A stretch of DNA of 64,000 nucleotides from Mesorhizobium sp. WSM3859 (lineage in GTDB: Bacteria; Pseudomonadota; Alphaproteobacteria; Rhizobiales; Rhizobiaceae): contig NZ_NSGG01000001.1 of NCBI RefSeq assembly GCF_002295065.1, forward strand, positions 644,553 through 708,552, read 5' to 3'. Within the stretch, counting starts at the first letter, position 1. Each line of letters begins with the position of its first letter. Under the pieces are notes generated by a model. That model was not told the origin of the DNA. It did no database searches and worked only from the letters and a program-made list of their open reading frames with translations. Shown one piece after another: positions 25,278 to 35,469 of the stretch. The position numbers and the translations under genes were made by a program.

Positions 25278-26930
25278 TCAGGCCTGTTCCAGCCAGACCT
25301 TGCCGTAGTCGTGCTCGTAGGTCGGGTGCATCTTGAAGTTCTGCACCGCCTTGGTCGAGTGGCAGTAGAGCTTGCGCCAGTACGGCTGGATGATGATGCC
25401 GGAATCCTGCAGGATCTGCTCGATGTCCTTCATCATTTCCTTGCGCTTGGCCGCGTCGGCGACCGCGAGCGCGGCGTTGAGCTTGGTATCCCAGTCGGGA
25501 TTCGACCAGGCGGTCTCGTTCCAGGCTTCACCAGTGCGATAGCCGATCGCCAGAACCTGCACGCCGAGCGGGCGCATGTTCCAGTTGGTCATCGACAGCG
25601 GATACTTCGTCCAGTCGTTCCAGAAGGTCGAGCCCGGCAGCACCGTGCGCTTCACCTTGATGCCGGCGTCGCGCAGCTGGGCGGCGACCGCGTCGCCGGT
25701 GTTCTTGTGCCAGTCCTCGTCGACCGTGATCAGCTCGTGCTCGAAATCGGCCTGGCCGGCTTCCGCCATCAGGGCCTTGGCCTTGGCGGCGTCGCGCTTG
25801 ATCTTCGGCAGCTCGAAATATTCCGGATGGATCGGGCTGACGTGATGGTTCTCGGCGGGCGTGCCGGCATTGCCGTAGCCGAGCTGCAGGACGACGGCGT
25901 TGTCGACGCCGAGCTGCAGCGCCTGACGAACCTTCTGGTTGTCATACGGCTTGTTGTTGACATTGGTGCGGCAGACGATGGTCGCAGCCGTCACCACCTC
26001 GGATTTCACCAGGTCCATGCCGTCGAGGATCGAGACATAGTCGGCCGTGGTCTCGAAATTGGTGTGCACTTCACCAGCCTCGAAGGCGCTGACCATGGCG
26101 CCAGGATCGGTGCCGTAGTCGATGAACTCGATGCCGTCGAGGAACACCTCGCCGTCCCACCACTTGTTGTCTGCGCGGCGCTTGTAGACGACCTTCTGGC
26201 CGACGTCGTAGGAAACGAGCTCGAACGGGCCGGTGCCGATCGGGCAGGCTTTGAAATCGCCGCCCTTCTCGTCGAAGCTCTTGTGGACGATCAGGCCCGG
26301 ATAGTCGCACATGTTCGGGATCAGCGCGATGTCCGGCTTGCCGAGTTTCAGCTTGACGGTCATGTCGTCGACCTTGGTCACGGCGCTCTCGTCGAGCTTG
26401 TCGTCCTTGACCAGCGTGCCGAGGCGGCCGGGCATCGAGTTGCCTTCGGCCTTCTTGTCGGCCCAGCGCTTGAGATTGAAGAGGACGTCGTCGGCGGTGA
26501 AAGCATCGCCGTTCGACCAGGTCACGCCCTTGCGTACATGCAGCGTGTACTCGGTCGCGTCATCGTTCACGTCCCAGCTCTCGAGCAGATAGGGACGGAA
26601 CGTGTATTCGGTGGTGTATTTGACCAGCGGCTCGAGCGCCTGACGCTCGGCGTTGGCGATCTCCGACCAGTCGGACTTGCGCGGGTCCTTCGGATCCTTG
26701 ACCCACAGTGCGACCTTCAGGACGCCGCCCTTCTTGCCCTGCACGTCCTCGGCCCTTGCTGGGGTCGGATCGGCGAGGCCGATCAGGCCGTAGGCCATCG
26801 CCGTGGACGCTCCGAAAACGCTGGCGAGCGCCAGGAATTCGCGACGATCCACCTTTCCCGCCTTGGCTTCTTCGGCCATTTTTAGGATGTGATCCGGAAC
26901 GCGATCACCGTTGCTTGTATAGATTGCCAT
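25278..26930 (-). CDS. ABC transporter substrate-binding protein, family 5 (peptide/opine type), Tat signal
   Basis: A 550-residue extracytoplasmic solute-binding protein of family 5. The N-terminus [20 protein letters not shown] is a twin-arginine type signal, unusual for this group where Sec signals are common, and suggests export in folded form. Family stretches [20 protein letters not shown] and [20 protein letters not shown] are present. It is the first gene of the importer operon. Substrate could be dipeptides, opines or other amine compounds. A weak RutR-like palindrome lies about 46 bases upstream. Confidence 0.9.
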   Translation of the reverse strand: MAIYTSNGDRVPDHILKMAEEAKAGKVDRREFLALASVFGASTAMAYGLIGLADPTPARAEDVQGKKGGVLKVALWVKDPKDPRKSDWSEIANAERQALEPLVKYTTEYTFRPYLLESWDVNDDATEYTLHVRKGVTWSNGDAFTADDVLFNLKRWADKKAEGNSMPGRLGTLVKDDKLDESAVTKVDDMTVKLKLGKPDIALIPNMCDYPGLIVHKSFDEKGGDFKACPIGTGPFELVSYDVGQKVVYKRRADNKWWDGEVFLDGIEFIDYGTDPGAMVSAFEAGEVHTNFETTADYVSILDGMDLVKSEVVTAATIVCRTNVNNKPYDNQKVRQALQLGVDNAVVLQLGYGNAGTPAENHHVSPIHPEYFELPKIKRDAAKAKALMAEAGQADFEHELITVDEDWHKNTGDAVAAQLRDAGIKVKRTVLPGSTFWNDWTKYPLSMTNWNMRPLGVQVLAIGYRTGEAWNETAWSNPDWDTKLNAALAVADAAKRKEMMKDIEQILQDSGIIIQPYWRKLYCHSTKAVQNFKMHPTYEHDYGKVWLEQA

Positions 26931-26975
26931 GACTTGCTCCCATTGTTGGCTTTCCGCCTTTTAACATTCCGCATC

Positions 26976-26991
26976 CTGACCGCCTTGTCAA
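26976..26991. promoter_or_regulatory. Possible RutR-like palindrome upstream of the peptide-type importer
   Basis: CTGACCGCCTTGTCAA matches 11 of 14 defined RutR bases and overlaps a minus-strand TTGACA that could be a -35 box, with AATGTT 17 bases further. It is weaker than the sites in the pyrimidine region. The rest of the gap 26931-27207 is an AT-rich leader with nothing else recognisable. Confidence 0.35.
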
Positions 26992-27207
26992 AAGACGGTT
27001 TGGGCTAGGAACATGTTAGGGAATGTGCATCTTTGGATGCAACCCGGTTCGCGCGATAGCGACAGTCTTGACGCAAATTTGTTATCGCAACGCGGATTTC
27101 CCAAAAAATCGGCGCGGGGGATTAAATCAATACATTTTACAAGGATAATGGCCCCATGGCCGTGGCGAGCAGTACGTTCGGTAGGTCAGGAGATGGGCGG
27201 CGCAACC

Positions 27208-30200
27208 TCAATATTCGCGTTCGTAAAAGACACCGCCCTTTGCTTCGCCGGCGTCGTTGGCCTCGCCGCGCAGCTTAACGCCCTTCCCGACATCGAGATC
27301 GATCGTCGCCTTGCCGGAGCCTGGCTTGTCGCCCTTCTGTATGGTCACATAGGTGCGGTCGTTGAGGTATTTGCCGGCCGAAACCGCGGTGCCGCCCTTC
27401 TCGTCCGTCGTCACGTCGAGATCGTCGATGCCGATCGCGTTGCGCAAATTGTCAAGCAGCGAGGTCGTGCCGCCGGCGCCTGCCAATTGCGCAGCAGCGT
27501 CCGCGAGTTGGGCGATTTGCAGAGGCGAAAGGTTAGACATCGAGCGGCCGAAGATTAGCTGTGCCAGCACCTCATCCTCCGGCAGCGCCGGAACAGAGGA
27601 GAAGTTGAATTTCGGATTGGTCGCCTCGCCGGAAACCACGATTGTCACGGTGGCGCTGCTTGTCGTCGTGGTCGCCGTGAGATTGAGGTAAGGCACCAGC
27701 GATCCCTGGAACCCGACCGTACCCTCCTTGAATGTCAGCCGCTTGGCGAGAATCGTTAGCCGTCCGCGCTGCAGGGTGAAGGTGCCGATCGCCCTCGGCG
27801 CCGAAGCCGGGCCTGTCAGCTTCAGCGAGCCGCCGAGTTCGGCATCGACGCCCCTGCCCTGGATGAAAATCTGGTTCGGCGCGTTCACCGTCACGTCGAG
27901 CGTCAGGCCGCTGCCGCTGTTGCTGCTGCCGCCGGACGTCACCGGGCGCAGCGCTTTGTCCTGCGCCCGCACGGACGCCGGCGCGTTCTTGTGCTTCACA
28001 TCCAGCGCCGAGAGCGACCCTGGCAGCTTTTCCGGAACGGTGATGACCGTCCTCGCCAGGTTGATCGTGCCGGCGATCACCGGCGCGGAGACGAGCGGCC
28101 CCCTGACGGTCAGGTCGCCGCCAAGATTGGCGGTCACCACCCGGCCGTCGGTATAGCGGCCGTCCGTGAGCTTGATCGACAGGTCGGCCGGGAAGCCCTG
28201 CGCCGGCGTGATGCCCACGGTGCCGCTCGCCGACAGGCTGCCGCGCGTCGACAGCGTTCCGGTCAGGTGGTTGATCCTGGCGACGCCGCTCCCGATCGAG
28301 ACGTCGGCCGCGATGTCGTTCACCGCCAGGCCGGAGCGCGCATCGATGAGGCGCGCGCCGGATGTCGTGACTTTGCCGCTGATAACCGGCGCGGATGCAG
28401 GACCACGCACCTGCACATCGACATTGGCGGTGCCGTTGAGCGCCAGCCCTTGCGCGGCGAGCTTTGCGGCCAGGAAGGAGAACGGCACCTTGCCGTTGAA
28501 GTCGAGCGCCAGGGTTGGGGTGCCTGCCGTCGTCACCGAGCCGCCGCCCTTGAGGCCGAGGCCTGCTCCGTCGCTGATGTTGGCGTCGAAGCCGAGCTTG
28601 TTGCCGGCGAAAGTACCGGACGACGAGACATTCATGCCGCCGAGGCCGGCGCCGCGCGTCTGCGAGGTCTGCACACCGGAAGCATCGATCTTGAAGGCGA
28701 CCGACGGGCTGGCCGGCGCGCCGGTGACCTTGACCGTGCCCGAGATCGAGCCGGCCGCGTCGAGGCCTGGCGAGAAACTGTTGGCGAGCGAGATCGGCAC
28801 TCTGGCGAGATTGGCGTTGATGTCGAGCGCCTGCGCGACCTTGCCCGTGACCGTCGCCGTGCCGCCGCCGAGGTTGAGCACCAGCCGGTCGAGCGTCGTC
28901 ACGCCATTGGCGATGGTCACAGTCGAGGCCTGGGCGATCGCGGCCTTGATGCCCTGCACCGTCGCCTGGCCGGAGGCAAGCTCGATTGTTGTCGTGCCGT
29001 TCGCCACTTTCACGCGACCGGCCGCCTTGGCCGGAATGTTCTTGACGGTGGCGCCGCCGGAAAAACCGGTCCAGTCGCCGTCGCGCTTGAGATCGACATC
29101 GATGCCGGTGATGGCTGTGCCGCCAGAAGTCACGCTCTCGGCCCGCACCGTGCCTTGAATGACGGGCGCGGCCATGTAGTTCGCAATCTGCGCATCGATG
29201 GCAACGTTCCTGGCGGAGAGATCGCCGCGCCTGATCTGCGAGGTGTTCGCCTTGACCGCGACATTCGGGCCGTTGGCTGCCTTCGTAAAGGCGATCGTGC
29301 CGCGTACATTGCCCTCGGCCTTTTCCAGCGCCAGCGCGGCCAGTGGCCCGATATCGGGCAGGTCGAGCGAAACGGTGCCTACCGGCACGAAAGCGTCGTC
29401 GAGCACGAGATCGCCCGAAATCTTGTTCGGTCCGAGCGACAGCAGAAGCCCGTTGATCGCGCGGCTGCCATTGGTCGTGGCAAGCACCGCGCTGCCTTGC
29501 AAGTTCTGCCCGGCGACATTGCCGGTGAGTTGCACGTTGGCTGCCGGATTGGCGGCATCGGCCTTGCCGCTCGCCGTCAGCTTCAACCCGGTTATCTCGC
29601 GCGCCGCCACGAGGAGCCGGTCGCTCTCCACTGTCATCGACAGGTCGGGCGCGGTGACCGGGCCCTGCGCGTTGAGGGCAAAGGTGATGGCGCCCTTGGC
29701 GTCTTTCGACAGCCCCGAAACGTCGCCCAACGCGCCCCTGATCCCGGCGGCCAACTTGCCGTCGGCAAGGCTCGCCTGCCCATCGGCGCTGAGCGCGCCA
29801 GAATTCAGCTTCAGTCCTTCGACATTGACATTGCCATTGGCATCGCGCTTCAGCGCACCGCTCAACTGCGCGGTCTCGCCAAGCATGCCGCGCACCGCCG
29901 CCGGCAAGGCGGAAGAAACGACATCGGCCTTGATATTGAGGTCGACGGCGCCGTCGCCCAGCGATATCCGGCCGGCGACCTGGCTGTTGAGCGCATCGCT
30001 GGTCAGCGAGCCGCTGTTGACGGCGACGGCATCGGGAGCCAGTCGGCCGTTGACCTTGGCGATCACCTTGCCGGCGATCAGCGGTGCCAGCATGGGATTG
30101 TCGAGACCGATCCTATCCACCGAGACCGTGCCGGATACCGGACCCGCCCGCCCCTTGAGGTCGAAGGCGTCCGAATGCAGCGCCAGGGTGAGACCGTCCA

Positions 30201-33200
30201 CCTTCGCCTGGCTGGCGGCAATGGAAGGCAGGATTGCGGACACATCGAGCCGCGCTTGCGTGCTTTCGCCCGCCATCTTAGCCGACAAGGACTGGACTTC
30301 GACCTTGATTGGGCTTTCGGCGCTGCCGACCGTCAAAGGCAGGCTGGCCCCGGACGAGGTAAGATCGAGGGAGAAATCGCTGGCGCCATTGGGATTGAGG
30401 GTGCCGGCGGCCTTGCCTGAAATCCCTTCGCCCGAGAGCGTGGCGTGATCCAGGGCCACACCGCCCGAAAGCGTATAAGTGCCGGCAGCGTCAAGATCCA
30501 GCGCCCCGAGCCCCGCCTGCCGGGTCTGGCTGGTCTCGGCGCCCGCCACCTTCGCGTTGAACTGCACGTCGGGGTTGGACGACGGACCCGTGACATGTGC
30601 CGTGCCTTCCACCGTTCCAGCTCCGTCGAGGCCAGGCACGAAATCATTGGCGAGCGCCACCGGGAGGTTGGCGAGATCGGCCGTGAGGTCCAGGGTCTGA
30701 CCGGCGCTGCCGGAAACCGTCGCCGAACCGCCGCCGAGGTTGAGCGCGAGCTTCTCGATTGTCGTCACGCCGTTGGCGATGGAAAGGCTGGATGGTTCGG
30801 CGATGGCCGCCTTGATGCCGCGCACCGTCGCCTCGCCGGACGTGATTTCCACGCTCGTCGTGCCTTTGGCGATCTTCACCCGCCCGGTGGCGGTGGCCGG
30901 AATGCCGGACGCCGTGGCGCCGCCGGTAAAGTTTGTCCAATCGCCGTCGCGCTTCAAATCGATGCCGATGTCGCTGATGACGGTGCTGCCGGAGGTCACA
31001 TTGTCGGCCTTGATCGTGCCCGAGATCGCCGGCCCCTTGAGATAGTTGGCGATCAGCGCGTTGACGGTGATGGCTTTCGCCGCCAGTTCGCCGCGCGCGA
31101 TCGAGGTGCTCGCCGCATTGATGGTAACGGTCGGCGCCTCGCCCTCCTTGGCAAAGGCGATCGTGCCGTTGATGTCGCCGGTGGCGGTCTGGTTTGCGAG
31201 CGCCGCAAGCGGTCCGATGTCGGGAACGGCAAGCGTCAGCGTACCCAGCGGCAGGAACTTGTCGTCGAGCGCGAGATCGCCCGACACCTTGTTGTCGCCG
31301 AGCGCCAGGCTGAGCCCCTTGATCGAACGCTTGCCGTCGGCCGTCACCAGCGAAGCCTCGATGTCGAGCGCCTGCCCCTCGGCATTGCCGGTCAACGAGA
31401 TGTCGGCGGTCGGATTGGCGACATCGGCCTTGCCCTTGGCCGAGAGCTTGATGTCCTTCACCGTGCGGCCGGCCGCCGTCAGGCTGGCGCTGTCGGCCGA
31501 CACCGTGAAATCCGGCGCAAGGCGCGGTCCGCTTGCGCTCAGCGCGAAATTGATCCCACCCGCGAGCGGCGTGCCGGCGAGCGACGACAGCGGCGAGACA
31601 TCGCCCAACGTACCCTTGACGCTCGCCTGGAGGTCCGTTCCTTGCATGCTGCCGGTGCCGCTGGCGCTGAGCGAGCCGGAACTGATCTCCAGCGAGTTGG
31701 CGGCGAACGCGCCTTGCGGATCGCGCGTGGCAGTGGCCGAGAATTTCACCCGCTCGCCGAGCAGCGAGCTGATCTGCGGCGGCAACGCCTTGGAGACGGC
31801 GTCGGCATTCATCTTCAGCGTCATCGACAGGTCGGCCAGCGCCACATTTGCCGTCAGCCCGGCATTGAGCGCATCGCTGCGCAAGGTGCCTTTGTCGATA
31901 GACACGGTCTCGCGGCTGATCGTGCCGGAAAGATCGGCGGACAGCTTGCCGGTCACCAGCGGCGCCAGTGTGGCGACGTCGGTCTTCAGCCCGGCGGCGG
32001 CGAGCTTGATGCTGACCGGTCCGCTGCGGTTTTCGAAGTCGAAGCCGTCGGAATGGATCGCGCCCGTAATGTTATTGAGCTGGGTGCCGCCGACGGCGAC
32101 CGACGTGAGGGACGTGCCGATATCGACCATCGGCGCCTTGCCGTCGCCGAAGGCGCGCACCGTGGCCTTTTCGACCGCAACCAGGATTGGAACGGCGCTG
32201 TTGCCGACATCGACGGTGACCGGCTTATCCTTGGCGGAGAGCTCGATCGACAGGTCGCTGGCGCCCTTCGGATCGACATTGCCGGTCGCGGCCCCGTGCA
32301 CGGAGTCGCTCTCTATGGTGGCCTGCTCGATGTCGACCCCACCCGATGCGGTCGCCGTGCCGGCGAGGTCGAAGCTCGTCTTGCCGGCAAACAGCGCCTT
32401 TATCTTCTCCGGCAAAAACCCTTCGAACTCGCCGTCGCCCTTGGCCTCGATGCGGTGACCCTTGTCGGTCAGCTGGTGCCGGCCGGTCAGCTGGCTGACG
32501 ATCCGGCCGTCGACCATGAAGGTGCCGACGCCGCTCCAGTTGGCCAAAGGCCCGCTGCCGGAGACGACGATGTTGACGGGCGGCGCATCCGGCAGCTTGA
32601 GCAGATTGGCGATGATGCCGCCGGACGGCTCCGACGCCTTGAGATCGAGGTCGAGCTTGTTGTCGGCCGGCGCGAAATGGATCTTGGCGTCGACATTGCC
32701 TTGCTTGCCGTCATGGCGGAAGACGTTCAGCACGCTTTCGATAGCCAGCGGCGACGGATCGGCGTTGAGCGAGCCCTTGGCGGCCAGTTCGGCGATGCCG
32801 CTGCCGGCAAGCTCCTGTCCGAGCGCGATCTCCGGCAGGTCGATCTGCTTCACGTCGATCGACACCGGCAGGCTGGACGAGCCGCCCTGAGACGGCTGCT
32901 GGCTCGGCTGCGGCAGCCGCGCCAATTCGATGCGCTCGGCGGCGAAGCGGTCGGCATTGAAATTCCGGGAGAGCAGCGCCGTCGGCGACCAGTCGAGCGC
33001 CACCTTGCGCGCCACCATCCAGGGGCCGGCACGGTCTTCCAGCACCACGTGGTCGAGCCGAAGCTGACCCGACCAGATGCCTTCGATGCCGCTGACCGTC
33101 ACCTTGCGGTCCTCGCTCGAAGCCATTCTCGAGATCAGGCCGGCGAGGTTCTGGCGGCCGCCTTCGGTGCCGGTGAGCACGAACAGCGCGCCGACCGCCA

Positions 33201-33261
33201 CCACCAGCAGCAGAAGCAGCGTGTAGATCAAGATGCGGAGGATGCGCCAAAAGATCTTCAT
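27208..33261 (-). CDS. tamB: Translocation and assembly module subunit TamB (with large internal duplication)
   Basis: A 2017-residue inner-membrane-anchored, beta-rich protein that spans the periplasm and works with TamA in inserting outer-membrane proteins and/or moving phospholipids. The N-terminus has one membrane helix (ILIYTLLLLLVVAVGALFVL). The C-terminal 400 residues are the conserved TamB (DUF490) domain, ending in the aromatic EREY. It is far longer than E. coli TamB (about 1260). Residues of roughly 320-940 and 945-1560 are homologous repeats, sharing for example DIGPLAALA, VDLKRDGDW or IDLKRDGDW, GIKAAIA and ANGVTT. The start is two bases after the TamA stop. Confidence 0.95.
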   Translation of the reverse strand: MKIFWRILRILIYTLLLLLVVAVGALFVLTGTEGGRQNLAGLISRMASSEDRKVTVSGIEGIWSGQLRLDHVVLEDRAGPWMVARKVALDWSPTALLSRNFNADRFAAERIELARLPQPSQQPSQGGSSSLPVSIDVKQIDLPEIALGQELAGSGIAELAAKGSLNADPSPLAIESVLNVFRHDGKQGNVDAKIHFAPADNKLDLDLKASEPSGGIIANLLKLPDAPPVNIVVSGSGPLANWSGVGTFMVDGRIVSQLTGRHQLTDKGHRIEAKGDGEFEGFLPEKIKALFAGKTSFDLAGTATASGGVDIEQATIESDSVHGAATGNVDPKGASDLSIELSAKDKPVTVDVGNSAVPILVAVEKATVRAFGDGKAPMVDIGTSLTSVAVGGTQLNNITGAIHSDGFDFENRSGPVSIKLAAAGLKTDVATLAPLVTGKLSADLSGTISRETVSIDKGTLRSDALNAGLTANVALADLSMTLKMNADAVSKALPPQISSLLGERVKFSATATRDPQGAFAANSLEISSGSLSASGTGSMQGTDLQASVKGTLGDVSPLSSLAGTPLAGGINFALSASGPRLAPDFTVSADSASLTAAGRTVKDIKLSAKGKADVANPTADISLTGNAEGQALDIEASLVTADGKRSIKGLSLALGDNKVSGDLALDDKFLPLGTLTLAVPDIGPLAALANQTATGDINGTIAFAKEGEAPTVTINAASTSIARGELAAKAITVNALIANYLKGPAISGTIKADNVTSGSTVISDIGIDLKRDGDWTNFTGGATASGIPATATGRVKIAKGTTSVEITSGEATVRGIKAAIAEPSSLSIANGVTTIEKLALNLGGGSATVSGSAGQTLDLTADLANLPVALANDFVPGLDGAGTVEGTAHVTGPSSNPDVQFNAKVAGAETSQTRQAGLGALDLDAAGTYTLSGGVALDHATLSGEGISGKAAGTLNPNGASDFSLDLTSSGASLPLTVGSAESPIKVEVQSLSAKMAGESTQARLDVSAILPSIAASQAKVDGLTLALHSDAFDLKGRAGPVSGTVSVDRIGLDNPMLAPLIAGKVIAKVNGRLAPDAVAVNSGSLTSDALNSQVAGRISLGDGAVDLNIKADVVSSALPAAVRGMLGETAQLSGALKRDANGNVNVEGLKLNSGALSADGQASLADGKLAAGIRGALGDVSGLSKDAKGAITFALNAQGPVTAPDLSMTVESDRLLVAAREITGLKLTASGKADAANPAANVQLTGNVAGQNLQGSAVLATTNGSRAINGLLLSLGPNKISGDLVLDDAFVPVGTVSLDLPDIGPLAALALEKAEGNVRGTIAFTKAANGPNVAVKANTSQIRRGDLSARNVAIDAQIANYMAAPVIQGTVRAESVTSGGTAITGIDVDLKRDGDWTGFSGGATVKNIPAKAAGRVKVANGTTTIELASGQATVQGIKAAIAQASTVTIANGVTTLDRLVLNLGGGTATVTGKVAQALDINANLARVPISLANSFSPGLDAAGSISGTVKVTGAPASPSVAFKIDASGVQTSQTRGAGLGGMNVSSSGTFAGNKLGFDANISDGAGLGLKGGGSVTTAGTPTLALDFNGKVPFSFLAAKLAAQGLALNGTANVDVQVRGPASAPVISGKVTTSGARLIDARSGLAVNDIAADVSIGSGVARINHLTGTLSTRGSLSASGTVGITPAQGFPADLSIKLTDGRYTDGRVVTANLGGDLTVRGPLVSAPVIAGTINLARTVITVPEKLPGSLSALDVKHKNAPASVRAQDKALRPVTSGGSSNSGSGLTLDVTVNAPNQIFIQGRGVDAELGGSLKLTGPASAPRAIGTFTLQRGRLTILAKRLTFKEGTVGFQGSLVPYLNLTATTTTSSATVTIVVSGEATNPKFNFSSVPALPEDEVLAQLIFGRSMSNLSPLQIAQLADAAAQLAGAGGTTSLLDNLRNAIGIDDLDVTTDEKGGTAVSAGKYLNDRTYVTIQKGDKPGSGKATIDLDVGKGVKLRGEANDAGEAKGGVFYEREY

Positions 33262-33263
33262 CG

Positions 33264-35192
33264 TTAGAACGCCTGGCCGATGCCGGCATAGATGCCGAAA
33301 AGCGGATCGCCCGGATCCCGGTTAAGCGGCACGGCCGCGTCGATGCGCAGCGGGCCGAACGGCGTGATGTAGCGCAGACCGACGCCGGCGCCGACCTTCA
33401 CATCCGAGAAATCGGGGAATGATTTGATCGAGACCGTGCCGGCATCGACGAAGGGCACGATGCCGATCGTGTCGGTGACGCCGATGCGCATCTCGACCGA
33501 GGTTTCGAAGAAGGAGAGACCGCCGATCGGCTGGCCGTCAATGTCCTTCGGGCCGATGCCCTGGTAGGAATAGCCGCGCACCGAGCCGCCGCCGCCGGAA
33601 TAGAAGCGCCGGTCGGCGGGCACGTTCTGCAGCCCCGTGCCGATGATCGAGCCCAGCGTCGCGCGTTCGGCGAGCACGAACCTGCTTGCCGTGTCGAGCG
33701 ACTGGTAGGTGTAGCCCTCGCCCTTCAGCTTCAGGAAGGTCGCGCCGTTCAATATGTCGTAGCTCGGCTCGGCATAGGCGAGGAAGCGGAACCCCCTGGT
33801 CGGGTTCAGCTTGTTGTCGCGGCTGTCATAGACATATTGCAGCGGCACGCTGGCGATCAGATAGGTGTGTTTGCCGAAAGCGTCGGTGATCCGCGAATAA
33901 TCAAGGTCGAACTCGGCCGAGACCCGCTGCTTCTTGTCGAGGTCGTAGGAGACGCCCACGTCACCCTTCACCGAGAAATGGTCATAGGCGTCGGGGTGTT
34001 CGAACACCGTCTTGACGCCGGTGAAGAATTTCGACGTCGGCCCGAGCACGCCCGGCTTCTCGAACATGACGCCGGCATTATAGTTGAGCGCGGAGATGCT
34101 GTTGCTGCCGATGCCGCTGATCGACCCGTCGATGCGCAGCTTCTCGGCCTGGCCGAACAGGTTGCGGTGCCCCCAATAGCCTTCGAGCCCGAGCCCTTCC
34201 GTGTTCGAGAAGGTGCCACCTAGGCCGAAGAAGCGCGGCTTGCGCTCGCTCACCTGGACATCGATCGGGATATTGCCATTGGCGTCGAGGCTGTCAGCTT
34301 CCTTGATGGTCACGCTGTTGAAGACCTCGAGCCCGAGCAGCCGGTCACGCGCGTCGTCGATCTCCTGCGGCGAATATTGCTGGCCCCGCTTCAGCCCGGT
34401 CATGTATTCGGTGAAGTCGCGATCGACCTTTTCCGTGCCCTCGACCGTGGTGTCGCCATAGCCTGCGACCGGGCCGGCGGCCACCGTCAGCGTGACGTCC
34501 AGCGTCGAGCTCGCATGCTCGGCGACGATCTCGCGCTCCGTGACCTTGGCCAGCGGCCTGCCCTCTTCCTTCAGCGCCCGCACGATCAGGGCCTCTGCCT
34601 TGAGCACCGCGCCGGAGCTTGCGTCGCCGCCGGCGATCAGCCCGAAATCGGCGCTCGCCAGCCCGGCGGCATCGCCCTTCAGCCGGATATTGCCCAGTGT
34701 GAATTTCGGCCCCGGCGCGACGTTGACGACGACCGGAATGGGCTGCGGCCCTTTGAACTCGGCATCCGGCGGCAATTCGTCTATCGACTTGCCTTCTATC
34801 GTTATGGTGACCACGCCTTCGTAGCGGGCATCGGCGTAGAGCGCGGCGACCAGTTGTTCGCGATCGCCGCGCGCCTTGGCCATCAGGCCTAGCGATCCCG
34901 ACACCGGATGGTCCTCGTCGTTTTTCAGCGCCGAAGCGTTTTCGAGCTTTTTTACCAGGTCCTTGTCGGCATCCGGCGCATCGATGGTCACCGAATAGCG
35001 CAGCGGATCGACGATGTCGGCGTCCTCGTCTTTGGATGAGCCCCAAAGCTTGATGCCGAAAATCTCGAAAGCCGCCGCAGGCCGGATCTCCCCGGCCAGC
35101 ACGGTCGAGCAGACGAGCGCGAAAAGCAGGGCACGCGGAAGCCCGCGCCCTGGCGCGAACCCTCCTGACATCTGCGTTTCACGCGCCGGCAT
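33264..35192 (-). CDS. tamA: Translocation and assembly module subunit TamA (Omp85 family)
   Basis: A 642-residue outer-membrane protein. A signal peptide (LLFALVCSTVLAGEIRPAAA, cleaved before FEIFG) is followed by three POTRA domains (about residues 60-310) and a 16-strand Omp85 barrel. The barrel carries the VRGY motif in GGGSVRGYSYQGIG and the C-terminal phenylalanine (GIYAGIGQAF) expected for barrel insertion. It heads the tamAB operon and is divergent from the macroglobulin gene, so this is an envelope-biogenesis locus. The start at 35192 is adopted; a Met seven codons later (35171) is possible. Confidence 0.95.
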   Translation of the reverse strand: MPARETQMSGGFAPGRGLPRALLFALVCSTVLAGEIRPAAAFEIFGIKLWGSSKDEDADIVDPLRYSVTIDAPDADKDLVKKLENASALKNDEDHPVSGSLGLMAKARGDREQLVAALYADARYEGVVTITIEGKSIDELPPDAEFKGPQPIPVVVNVAPGPKFTLGNIRLKGDAAGLASADFGLIAGGDASSGAVLKAEALIVRALKEEGRPLAKVTEREIVAEHASSTLDVTLTVAAGPVAGYGDTTVEGTEKVDRDFTEYMTGLKRGQQYSPQEIDDARDRLLGLEVFNSVTIKEADSLDANGNIPIDVQVSERKPRFFGLGGTFSNTEGLGLEGYWGHRNLFGQAEKLRIDGSISGIGSNSISALNYNAGVMFEKPGVLGPTSKFFTGVKTVFEHPDAYDHFSVKGDVGVSYDLDKKQRVSAEFDLDYSRITDAFGKHTYLIASVPLQYVYDSRDNKLNPTRGFRFLAYAEPSYDILNGATFLKLKGEGYTYQSLDTASRFVLAERATLGSIIGTGLQNVPADRRFYSGGGGSVRGYSYQGIGPKDIDGQPIGGLSFFETSVEMRIGVTDTIGIVPFVDAGTVSIKSFPDFSDVKVGAGVGLRYITPFGPLRIDAAVPLNRDPGDPLFGIYAGIGQAF

Positions 35193-35469
35193 TAAGACAA
35201 CCTAGTCGACAAAACTAAAATTGGAATGAAGTTCCGAAACGTTCGTAAAGGGGCCACAATCCAATTGTCTGAAATAGACCGGGCTTGGAATTCACACCTT
35301 TTGCAATTTCGCAAGAAAGTGTGATCCGTCTCACAGAGGTTCTGTCGAAATACCGGCCTTTGGCCGGCATGGAAACCGTTCGCGGGCGAAAAACCTGCGG
35401 CGCTCCGGCGTTGACAAGCCTGCACGAAGCTTGATCATGCCCGGACGCTGGCGATGTCTGGAGGGTGGT

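Noticed and set aside
30445..33267. Plus-strand ORF of about 940 codons opposite tamB
   Set aside because: Same kind of shadow; tamB on the other strand has the expected TamB domain and membrane anchor.
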